A DNA stretch of 64,000 bases. It comes from Plantago major. Its lineage: Eukaryota; Streptophyta; Magnoliopsida; Lamiales; Plantaginaceae. Below, piece after piece: positions 55,006 through 64,000 of this stretch. A program made the position numbers and the translations under genes. Under the pieces are notes generated by a model. It made no database searches. It had not been told where the DNA came from and was given only the letters and a program-made list of their open reading frames with translations. The stretch lies in the NCBI GenBank assembly GCA_026545765.1, contig CM048839.1:92408914-92472913 (forward strand). Direction: 5' to 3'. The first letter of the stretch is position 1, and each line of letters begins with the position of its first letter.

Positions 55006-57108
55006 CACTACAAGAAATCCGGCATTTAGCGACGGACAGATTCCGTCGCTATTTAGCGACGAATCGCTAATCATAGCGACGGATTGAGCGAATTCGCTCA
55101 ATCCGTCGCTATATTAGCGACGGATGTTTTTCCGTCGCTATTTGGCGACGGATGAAAAAGTCCGTCGTTATTTAGGGACGGATATTAAATCCGTCCCTAA
55201 ATAAGTTGACCGGATTAAAAAAAAACAAAAAATAAAAATAAAATTGTAAATAGCGACGGATCGCGATCCGCTATCCGTCGCTAAAATCAATATGTATGCT
55301 CCGTCTCCAGCAGCAGAATCATTTTCTGCATTTTTCTTCTCTTCCTTCTTCAATCGCGATATCCAAATTCCGGCCAAATCTCGACCGTTCCGGCCAATTT
55401 CGGAGTCTTCTCGAAGCCTGTGGAACAAGGAGCTCGTGTGGTCAACAAATTTCACCTTTTTTCAGCTAAATCGAAGGTATAAACCGCTAAAACCCTAACT
55501 TTGCCAAATTTGGGGATTTTGTTAATTTCGACTAATTTGAGCAATTGCATGTTTATTGTAAGTATGTAGTAGTTAGTTAAGCTTATATTACGTAGTGTGT
55601 TAACTTTGAGATGTTCAATTGATATATTGATTGTGAATTTGGATTTTTAGTATAATGTTAAGATGTTTGGAAGTATGTAGGGTTGTTAATTTGATATTTT
55701 CGTATATGTAGTAGGATTAGAATGATTTAGTTGAGTGTTTTGGAACCCTTACTTCTTGTCAAAATTGGGAATTTTGTTAATTTCGACTAATTAGATGAAT
55801 TGTATGTTTATGGGAGCTATAGTATACTAGCTAGTTAACTTTGTGCAATTGATATATTGATTGTGAATTTTTATTGTTAATTAGTATAATGTTAGGATGT
55901 TTGTAAGTACGTAGTAATTTTGATTCGATAAATTCGTATATATACACTAGATTATGAAGATTTAATTAAGTGTTTTGAGACTAGTTGGTGATTATATTAA
56001 GCTGAAGAATGGCATCTGGACTGACGTGAGGGCCGAGCGTATTGCGGTACGTTTCTTTCTTAAGGTTAATTACATGTGTATTTGAGTATTTTAATTAAAG
56101 TGATTCCTAAAATTACATCTCATTTCGTATGCAACCAACAATTGCAGAGTGAGGTCGAGAGGAGGATGGATGAGAGGATGATCGACGGTCATGAGCTGTC
56201 AATTGAAGAGCAAGACCAGATCTTCTTCGAGGTCAACCCAATGGACAACAAGGGTCGAATGTATGGATTGGGAAGTTTAGGCCCTTCCATGAGTTCTGGT
56301 AGCTTCTCAGTGTCCCAGGGATCAGGATCGCGATCTAACCTCTACACGCAGCAGCAGGTTAACGAGATGATGACTCCTCTCCAACAGGAAATAGCTGCGA
56401 CCAAGGCGACTTTGAGCAAGTGCTTGAGGATGTGCTCGTAGATGGCTGCGGATGGACGAGTTGACCCAGATGTTCAGTAGCTCTTCCCAGTCTCACCCAC
56501 CGCCTCCTCCCGATTATTCTTAGTTACATCACACTTGTTATAGATAATTTGACACTATTTCACATTCTAATTCTTGTTTCGGATTATTTGTAGATAATTT
56601 ATATTGTTTCGGATATATTAATGCAATTTAATTGTTTCGGGTATATTATCTATGACTATATTATGTTTTTAAAAACAGGTCAAACAGGTTAAAAAACAGA
56701 AATATAAAAAAAAAATTTAAAACAGTGAATTTAGCGACGGAAAAAATCCGTCGCTAAATTCACGAATTAAGGTGAATTAGCCCGTTGACATTTAGCGACG
56801 GATTTTTTCTGTCGCTAAATGTCAACCGAACTAAGCCGGCTTAGGGGTGGGATTTAGCGACGGAAAAAATCCGTCGCTAAATGTCGTCGCTAATTAGCGA
56901 CGGATACGAAATCCGTCGCCAATGCGACTTGACCGTCAACGGATTAATCATCGCGGTTAAATCGTTATTTAGCGACGGAAATCTATCCATCGCTAAAAAC
57001 AATTGTGACGACTATTTTGGAGACGGAGGGTTATCCGTCGCTAAGGATTTAGCGACGGATCGGCCCAGTTTTAGCGACGGAATTAAAAACACATTTTTTT
57101 TTGTAGTG
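55006..57108 (+). mobile_element. Non-autonomous CACTA (En/Spm) element
   Basis: The termini CACTACAAGAAATCC and TTTTTTTTGTAGTG are classic CACTA ends, flanked by a 3-bp duplication ATT (55003-55005 and 57109-57111). Both subterminal zones (about 55022-55290 and 56729-57083) carry many direct and inverted copies of TTTAGCGACGGA, the usual transposase binding arrays. The interior keeps a leader-like segment and two exons from the end of a CACTA protein. At 2.1 kb it cannot be autonomous. Confidence 0.93.
55984..56441 (+). pseudogene. C-terminal fragment of a plant CACTA transposase-type protein
   Basis: An exon-like block gives GDYIKLKNGIWTDVRAERIA and ends at the donor GCG/GTACGT (56047). 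A second exon starts at 56148 after TTGCAG and gives SEVERRMDERMIDGHELSIE, then DQIFFEVNPMDNKGRMYGLG. It closes with a QQQVNEMMTPLQQEI coiled segment and a stop at 56439-56441. This is the conserved end of the plant Ptta/En/Spm protein family (PF03004-type). The catalytic part is absent, so it is a relic left in a deletion derivative, although this segment and its intron look well kept. Confidence 0.85.
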
Positions 57109-57784
57109 ATTAATATGACAAGACTTCTTTTTAAATGTCTAACTTAATAGAAATCTTTATGTAAGAGTCTTGATTGATGATTTATATGAAGAGCTTTTAT
57201 TTCAATTAATTAATTCAATAAATTGTAATTACTTGTGTGCTTTGATTAATGTAAAATGTGAAGAGTCACTTTTAAATTATGTAATTTATATGCAAGTCTT
57301 TATGTGTGTGTGGCTCTCTTAATGTTTTGAAATTAAAGTGTTATTTTATATTCATATATTTCAAAATACATGAGTTTGGTAACTTGAGGTTTCTTTAATG
57401 AATGAAATATTTTTCTTTCTTTTCCATGTTACGATACGAAAGGTCGTTTGTAATGTCGAATGTCACATGCTATGTTTTAGGTATGTTTCGATCAACGTTC
57501 TGATTTTCTTTTCGTTAATCTTTTATGTTTATTTTCATGTTACTTATGCATGTCTAATTGTAAGTTAAATATTACATAGGCATGTTCAATCATTTGAGTT
57601 TAATTGTTACATGTGCATGTCTAATTGTGGTTCAATTCAATTGCTCTAAATATTGCATTTTTTGTGTGTCACATTTTTTTTTTTTGTGAACAATTGACCC
57701 TAAAGTGTGTACACAAATGTTTTTGCCTCACTTTTCTTGTTAAATCTGATCCTTTTATTATTAGGTAATGGATTTAAATGTTTG

Positions 57785-59500
57785 TGTTGGAAAATTTGTT
57801 GGGAAATTTCTTGGGAAATTTGTTAGGAAATTTGTTAGATATTTTGTTAGAAATATCTGTTTAGATTTTGATCAGCAACATGATGACTTATCTTAGTCTC
57901 AGAAAGGTGATTAATACTCTTGGTTCACTTGAACATTGTAAAAGAGGAAACTCACTAAGTATGATAGTCTAGCTAATCTTGTATAGGATGTTAGGTCTCA
58001 AAATGTAATTTTTATTTTATGGAGAGAAGACCAAGAAGAAGACATCCAAGCAGAACAAGCCAACGACATTGAAGACTTGAAGAAACTGCACAAGATTATC
58101 GAATCGCTTTTCGGATATCTTAGCGACATATCTTGAAGACACGAATAGTTTTATACAAACCGTGTCACAAGAGATATCCGAGAAATAAGAGGCCTATCGA
58201 AAACAAGGAAAGTGTCCAGATATCTATTCTCGATACCTTGAGCATTAACCACATTTCAAAAAGAAATATATATATTGCAAACAAAGTTGTTTCAATAAAA
58301 GTGGTATCTCGAAGATTGAAGATAAGGACGCAAAAGAATTAGATAACACTAGTCTCGATACAAAGCAGTTTGGCACTACAGACAAAAAGTATAGTACAAT
58401 GCATTTAATGCACGGACAGAGATGTGCGAATAAAAGCAACGGCGATTTCGAAGAAGAAGACAAAGCTCACTCTAAGATTATACGAGATATCAATAGTTTG
58501 AATTTGAGCCTAATGGATACTATTCAAACGGCACTCAAATTCATCTATAAATATCAACACTTAGACTGCTTGAGAAGACACACAGAAGACGCTGAAACAC
58601 AGAACTTACTGAACATCTTACTCTCTCAAAGCAACTTACTTATCCTCAAAGCTTTCTGTTGCGACCAAAGCTTTTGATCTTGAGTAACACTGAAGTTCTA
58701 AGTGTCCTGATCCTAAACAAGCACAGCTATCTGTGAAAGAGTTGAAACGAAAGATCAAGTATCTGAGGTTCATTCTCTTGAACATTTAACTAAGACTTGG
58801 GTCAGTAAAAAGAACAAGATACCATACATTGAAAAGTGTATTAAGTATACTTGATTCACAGAGCTATCTGAATAACTGAATAAGTTATTAAGGAAGCTCA
58901 TCTGACAAATCAAACCAAAACCAACACCATAATCAAGGGAGTACGTGAAGTACTTAGTTTGAAAAATCGGGAATAACTCCAAGGTTACCGAGTATAGGAA
59001 GTACTTGATTTGGGAAACTAAGGAATAACTCAAGGTTATTGAGTATAGGAAGTACTTAGCTTGGGAAGCTAGGAATAACTCAAAAGGTTTCGATGCAAGA
59101 AGTACTTGGTTGAAAGCCGGGGAACAATTCAGGGGGAACATTTGGTTGAGAACCATTTGTTTAAAGGAATCTTAGAATAGGATTTTTGTAAGGAGAACTC
59201 AATTATCTATTCTAGTGAATTCTAGGTCTCTGGAAGACCGAAGTGGATTAGTTGGAGGATTACGCCACCTCCAGATACCACTATACTTGTTGTGTTATTT
59301 ACCTTTCTGTATTTACATTTCAGCAACACACACACACACTTTAACTGTTTCTGCACTTATCTATATTAAGTCTTCCGCGCTCTGATTCTAAGTATCAGAT
59401 ATCTATTCAGATATCTGAGAAATAGTTTTTATCGACAAAAGTTTTAAAAGACTATTCACCCCCCCTATAGTCTTTTACTTTGCCGTTATCTGGACCAACA
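57785..59500 (+). mobile_element. SIRE-family solo LTR inside the gypsy-type LTR
   Basis: It begins TGTTGGAAAATTTG, ends TATCTGGACCAACA, and is flanked by an exact 5-bp duplication, GTTTG (57780-57784 and 59501-59505). It is collinear with the LTRs of the SIRE element, including ACTATAAATATC-type TATA sequence near 58543, but is more diverged. The first 60 bases are a short run of GGAAATTTGTT repeats not present in the other LTRs. No internal region remains. Confidence 0.9.
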
Positions 59501-61035
59501 GTTTGGAAAAGAAATTGATTGTCCTCTCTTATGTTGCACTTTTATTGTTGGTTTTATGTGAGTTTTAAGTGCAATTTAAGCCATTTAAATTGCCATTTAA
59601 TTTTAGCTCTTCAACCCTTTCATCTCCACTAATTCTACCCTATAAAGACCCCCTTATTGCAACCACTTTTACTCACAAAAATTCTGAATATTTTACTCCA
59701 AAAAAATCTTCAAGTACTATTGTCTTTTTCTTTCAAGTTTGTATAGCTTGTTCTTCTTGCAAGTACTTTCATGGTTCTTACTCTTCCTAACCTTCAAAGT
59801 GAGTGTTCTACAAAACTATATATATGTATTATTTTCAAAATCTGGAAGGTATTTTAATATGTATTCAAAATTATATATAAGTATTGCATGGTTTTCAAAA
59901 CGCACGTTCTATTGCATAAAAATCAAATCACGAAAGAGTTTTAGCATGCTTCCGCTGATTTTGAAAGATATATATATATATTTTATATACATGATTGTTA
60001 TTTTGTTTTGATCGGTTCAAGAAAGATACGTACGTTTGGTTCAGGTTAAGTGGCTTGTAGTTTGGTCAGTTGTGTCTGGCGAGCTACTTGTCGGTTTCCT
60101 TTGCCCATTCCCTTTAAATCGAGTGATAGAAGCCTTCACTAATTTAGTTGGGTCGTAGAATTCCACCCCTGTACCATGGCAGGGTCCTGACTGGATAGTT
60201 TGATCGACTTTCAGGGAGACATAAGGCCTGTTTTACTGTGAGGTTATAAGGAGCGGCATGAAATAATGTTTTTTCTGAAAAGTATACGTTATTGAAAGTA
60301 TATTGGATTTTAAGTTTTTGATTTTCATTGTTATGATTTTAATGAAAAGTTCACCAGAAAATCTTTTTTTCTCACACTTGTTTTTATTCCCTTCCTTGTA
60401 GGCGAGATGGCGGCGAAGAATTAACAACCGATAAACTCAGCGAACTAAGAGAGTGGTTGGGACTTGGGATTTTTGTCAATGAAAATAATGTCTTTTTGTC
60501 TTTTTTCAAAAAGTCATGTCATTTTCAGTTATATTGTCTATCTTTTAAAGATAAGAATGTTGAAAATCTAATGATTTTATTTGCTGAATAAAATATATTT
60601 TTATTCCATCAACTTCAAACGAAAGTTTCTCTGTAACTTCCCATGTTTCACTAAACATTTCGGCTCTGTTTTTGCCCGACGTCCCGACTGAAATTCACTC
60701 CTTTTAAAAAACCTAAAAGTCGGGACGTTACAGGCGCGTCGGGCGCCCATGACGAGCTGCATTGCAGCTCGTCTAACAAGTCCAAGCTTGCACTCATGTT
60801 TCAAGCTCGAATGATATGAAGGCTCGAGTTTGGCGCATGCATTTGGTTCGAGCTCGTTAATGAAAAATGCATATAAATATTAAAAAAATATTTAACTCAT
60901 CCTAAACAAGCCTTATCGAGCATAGTCGAGTATAACAAGTCGAACCCTACTCGACTCGATGTGAAACGAGCCACATCTTAGGCTTGAGTTCGTCTCGAAC
61001 ACATTATCAAATGAGCCCAACTCGAGCCCTGGTGG

Positions 61036-61817
61036 CTCTACTTATTGCAGAGAGCTATGATCAATAACAGAGGCATTCCGACCTCTGCACCTTTCTCAAT
61101 TCAGTGAGAATACAACTGTGGCAGCAGCAGTGAATCCTCTATCCACCCAACCTTTTTGGTTTCTTTTCGAAACTATCTACTTCATTTCTCATGAATCCTT
61201 GCTCAGTGGGATTTACTACACCAACGTGGTTGAATCGTTCTACTCATTTGTCTCAATCAATACACTATGTGCATTAATTTACTCTTTCACCTTACATCAA
61301 ATTTAAGTAATCGATACACTACTAGTGACATCCATTTCATGAATGTAAATACACGTACACAAAGAAGGTTATATCCTACGTGTGGGACCCACATGAACTA
61401 GTGGAGATACGCCCAACTTGGGATAAAACAAGGCTGAAACCATTTAAGACCCCGCAAGCTTTTACCAAAATGTACATTTTACTACCAGACGTTTGTATTT
61501 GTACGTTGTACCCCCTGCACACACCTATTATATTTTGGTATATCGAAATCGATACTTTGTTAGGGTTTCTTTGATGCTCCAATATTATTACTCCGCATTC
61601 GTGGCCGATCTCACCTCTTTAGGGAGGACATTCGAGTAGAAATTTAATATGAGAAGGAGATTATCTCCGTGGAGTTTCAAACCCAGGTTAAGAAGGAAGA
61701 GTCCTACATAGCTAAGATTAAGAAGGAATTAATAGCAGCATATACGTGATATTTTAATTTGACTATACCGTTTGGGTGTTGGAAAAAGGTGGAAATAATT
61801 GAAAAGGTGTAATGGGG
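61036..61817. other. Intergenic spacer
   Basis: Mixed AT-rich DNA. No reading frame with recognisable motifs, no RNA gene and no clear repeat was found. Confidence 0.4.
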
Positions 61818-62476
61818 TTCCCACTAGTCCACATTCTCTAAAATTTGACAAGTGTCAACTTATCTAATTCTTTTTTTATTTTCTTATTTTTCCAACATTT
61901 TAACTTTAACCATAGTTAGAGTCTAGCCATGTTTTTAAATTAATTTATCTGAAAATTTGGAAGAAACATTAGACCCCGTCACAAAATTTCAGTTCCAAAT
62001 TGAATCTTCAAAATCAAAATCCGTTAACCTAGAATTTTATTTTGAGGATGAAAGCCCCAATTGCTACAAAAAGTTGAACCATTTTATGTTAAATATGAAG
62101 AAGATTTTTAAATGGCATCAACATCAAGCGGACATCAGGAGTAAATTTATCTTACTCATTCAATTTCAATTTGATGCATATATGTTTAACATTTTAATTG
62201 AAGATGTAAGATATGAGTCAAGTTAGATACGATTTCTCCCTTTTATTTATCATTTTTTTGCAATTATGTAAATTATTTTATTATATGAAAATACGTGTTA
62301 AACTGAAATTTTGTGACGGGATCTGATGTTTTTCCAAAATTTTCAGATAAATTAATTTAAGAACATGACTAGACTCTAACTACGGTTAAGGTTAAATTGT
62401 TGGAAAAATAAGAAAATAAAAAAAATTGATGAATTGACACTTGTCAAATTTTGGAGAAGGTGGACTAGTTGGGAAA
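61818..62476. mobile_element. Long-TIR element, MULE- or MITE-like
   Basis: The left arm (about 61818-61998) and right arm (about 62300-62476) are inverted copies of each other for roughly 180 bp. Examples are CCCACTAGTCCAC against GTGGACTAGTTGGG, AGTTAGAGTCTAGCCATG against CATGACTAGACTCTAACT, and CCCGTCACAAAATTTCAG inverted at 62311. The interior of about 300 bp shows no conserved coding. I could not fix a site duplication, so the superfamily is open. Confidence 0.7.
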
Positions 62477-64000
62477 ATTTTGACAACTATCAAAGGGTTG
62501 ACATATATGATCATTGAGGGTGGTTATATATTACTCTACGTTCCTTTGGTTTAACCCAAAGTCCTGTAGTCTGTGGGAGACCGTTTATAACCAATTTAAA
62601 AATAGATGGATTGATCATGTTATTAAGGAAAACATAGATGTTTTCAGTAAAACGTCTATATTAACGAAGTCAATTTTTTAAGTAAACACCATAAATTCTC
62701 CTTAAAATTTTCAATTATCGATTTTATAACTTCCTAATAGACCATATTCCAGAGGACTTGCTCCTTGTTTGAAGGCCAACCTATTTAATTTTGCTAAATT
62801 TTTTGTCAATAAAGGTATACATTTGAATCACCAAGAAAAGTATATTTATTCCTAACATTGCAATTTGCAAAGTTTTTTATTTTTATTTTTTATTATGTAA
62901 TATTAGCAAAACTGTTACAGAATATTTAAAATATAAGCTTCTTTAGCTGGATTTCTCTATTTTTATATGTCCCCCTTAAAACCAAATGCTTTACAATTTA
63001 CTTTTTTGCTATATTTAATATCACAAAGAAAGGAAAGTAGTTAACAAAATAATACAATTTTTTATTATTAAAAAATATCAATTTTGACATTTTGATTAAT
63101 AATATCAATATTTTTTTCACCATAGGTCTCTCGATAAGTTAACTAGATACGGTATTTCAGGAGACTTACTCATTTAATTTATCAGTAATTACAAAACTAA
63201 GTTATATGCACATAGTGTCTAGAGAGATGATCTCTAGATAACTTATTTGGATATCGACTTATATTATCAAAATACTCATTTGTATTATTGAAAGAACTCA
63301 AATGTTTACAACATTGATGTCTATAGATAAATAATTTAGATACCGTATCCGAGTAATCTTACTCTATCAACTGAATAAAACTGTACTAATTAATTAAATT
63401 AAAGAAAGTAACAGGCCAACAAAACCAATCCTCACCTCCCAAAAATGTCTGACTTGCACACAAACAAAGTTATCCTGAGCTTGACCCACTAATGAATTAA
63501 TTACCAGAATTGAAAATCTCGAACAGCTTTCCTGTCTAGTCTGCACCTAGAAGTAAAGATTAGTTAGGGTCTGATTTTTTCGTCTATAAATTCATTCAGT
63601 TTAATTCAGTTCAAATTCATTTAATTCAGTTCTATTTATTAATATTTTATACTATAAATCTCATGTTCAGACGAATTCATCAGAACCTTAATATCTCCAC
63701 ACAGATCATCATTAAATTAAACAACATCTTAGGTAGAAGTAAATAATCATTAATTAGTCGGAATTTGCAATTAAAGAAATCCAAATATCGTTGACACTAA
63801 AGACAACATGGGTCCAGCTGTAATCTTCAGTTACTAGTACTTCTTTTCTTTTCCATCCTACTTGGTCAGCATTACATTACAAATCACACACACACACAAA
63901 AGATTGCACTGTTTGTTTTTGTATTTGTTTTTGCAAGTAATAAATGTAAAACTGCTGCATTTATCTCTTCTTGAGTTCAGCTTATGAAACTGTAATTGTG
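62477..64000. other. Intergenic tail of the window
   Basis: Very AT-rich. Near 63130-63360 two related direct segments contain AGATACGGTAT and AGATACCGTATCC. Near 63590-63690 a TTCAGTT repeat resembles that at 51655. No gene is seen on either strand. Confidence 0.4.

Larger units (their letters stand above)
54509..60732 (+). mobile_element. Gypsy-type solo LTR, probably Tekay/Del-like, carrying two later insertions
   Basis: It starts TGTGATACCCCAG and ends GTCGGGACGTTACA, the form of chromovirus (Tekay/Del) LTRs. A perfect 5-bp duplication, GGCGC, lies at 54504-54508 and 60733-60737. Without the CACTA element and the SIRE LTR its length is about 2.4 kb. No internal region is present, so it is a solo LTR. 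The first 170 bases are tandemly repeated in diverged form, with a second TGTGACACCCCAG at 54678. The family call rests on LTR ends and length only. Confidence 0.75.
54058..60773. mobile_element. PIF/Harbinger-type MITE, split by a gypsy-type solo LTR
   Basis: The two parts are 54058-54508 and 60738-60773. A TAA duplication flanks it at 54055-54057 and 60774-60776. The ends GACTACCTGCATTGG and the opposed palindromic CTGCATTGCAGCTCGTC are imperfect inverted repeats. The interior shares TATAGATCTCGAAAAA and AAGAGTGGTCT blocks with the Harbinger-like sequences at 155-509 and 8160-8591. Without the nested insert it is about 490 bp and non-coding. Confidence 0.7.
54000..61035. mobile_element. Outer GCTCGAG-rich repeat (possibly hAT-like), split by nested insertions
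   Basis: 54012-54054 (GAGTCGAGCCCGAGCC, GGCTCGGGCTG) and 60777-61035 (GGCTCGAGTTTGG, TTCGAGCTCG, CTCGAGCCCTGG) share the same alternating CTCGAG/GAGCC composition. They become contiguous when the TAA-flanked MITE is removed. Such subterminal repeats are usual in plant hAT MITEs. The ends and site duplication are not clear. Confidence 0.4.

Noticed and set aside
57845-57857. TGTTAGAAATATC taken as the start of the solo SIRE LTR
   Set aside because: Its flank TATTT does not match the right flank GTTTG. The start at 57785 gives an exact duplication.
59739-60011. Hydrophobic 90-codon frame in the gypsy-type LTR
   Set aside because: It lies wholly within an LTR and its hydrophobicity follows from T-rich sequence.
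61957-62226. 89-codon frame inside the long-TIR element
   Set aside because: Much of it lies in the left inverted arm, it has no recognisable motif, and AT-rich composition makes such frames common.

Overview
The window reads as nuclear DNA of a eudicot plant: AT-rich, with one intron-containing host gene in a bed of nested plant transposons (Athila and SIRE LTR elements, a CACTA element, Harbinger, hAT, Stowaway and MULE-like elements, plant L1 LINEs). The species cannot be named from the sequence alone.

Layout. 1-8.6 kb: the end of a SIRE-type copia LTR, then a Harbinger-like DNA transposon split by an Athila-type element (510-8050, site duplication GTCCC). 9.0-9.7 kb: a hAT-type non-autonomous element with an 8-bp site duplication. 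9.8-20.1 kb: a minus-strand L1 LINE remnant split by a second Athila-type element (11171-19676, site duplication ATCCC). 20.5-28.65 kb: the one clear host gene, a DED1/DDX3-type DEAD-box RNA helicase of 617 codons in six coding exons. Its introns hold small transposons and a possible two-exon antisense mini-gene. 28.7-33.9 kb: intergenic DNA with a Stowaway and a MULE-like element that has a 9-bp site duplication. 33.9-51.5 kb: a 16-kb SIRE/Maximus-type copia element (33968-50119) sitting inside an older solo LTR of its own family (site duplication TATTA). 51.5-54 kb: intergenic DNA, an AAT/ATT microsatellite and a 5'-truncated LINE copy with a 17-bp site duplication. 54.0-61.0 kb: a stack in which a Harbinger-type MITE (TAA) holds a gypsy-type solo LTR (GGCGC), which holds both a CACTA element (ATT) and a SIRE solo LTR (GTTTG). 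61-64 kb: intergenic DNA with one long-TIR element.

How it fits together. Only the helicase looks like a working conserved gene. Its role would be ATP-driven RNA remodelling, mainly in translation initiation. Everything else is transposon history, and matching target-site duplications allow the order of insertions to be read directly. The most unusual material is the 5.5-kb non-pol region of the SIRE element, where coding-like blocks alternate with intron-like spacers; the pair of Athila elements that share LTRs and untranslated regions but not gag; and the antisense mini-gene in helicase intron 3. LTR elements are treated here as fossils. Boundaries rest on terminal motifs and site duplications read by eye, and no database search was possible.
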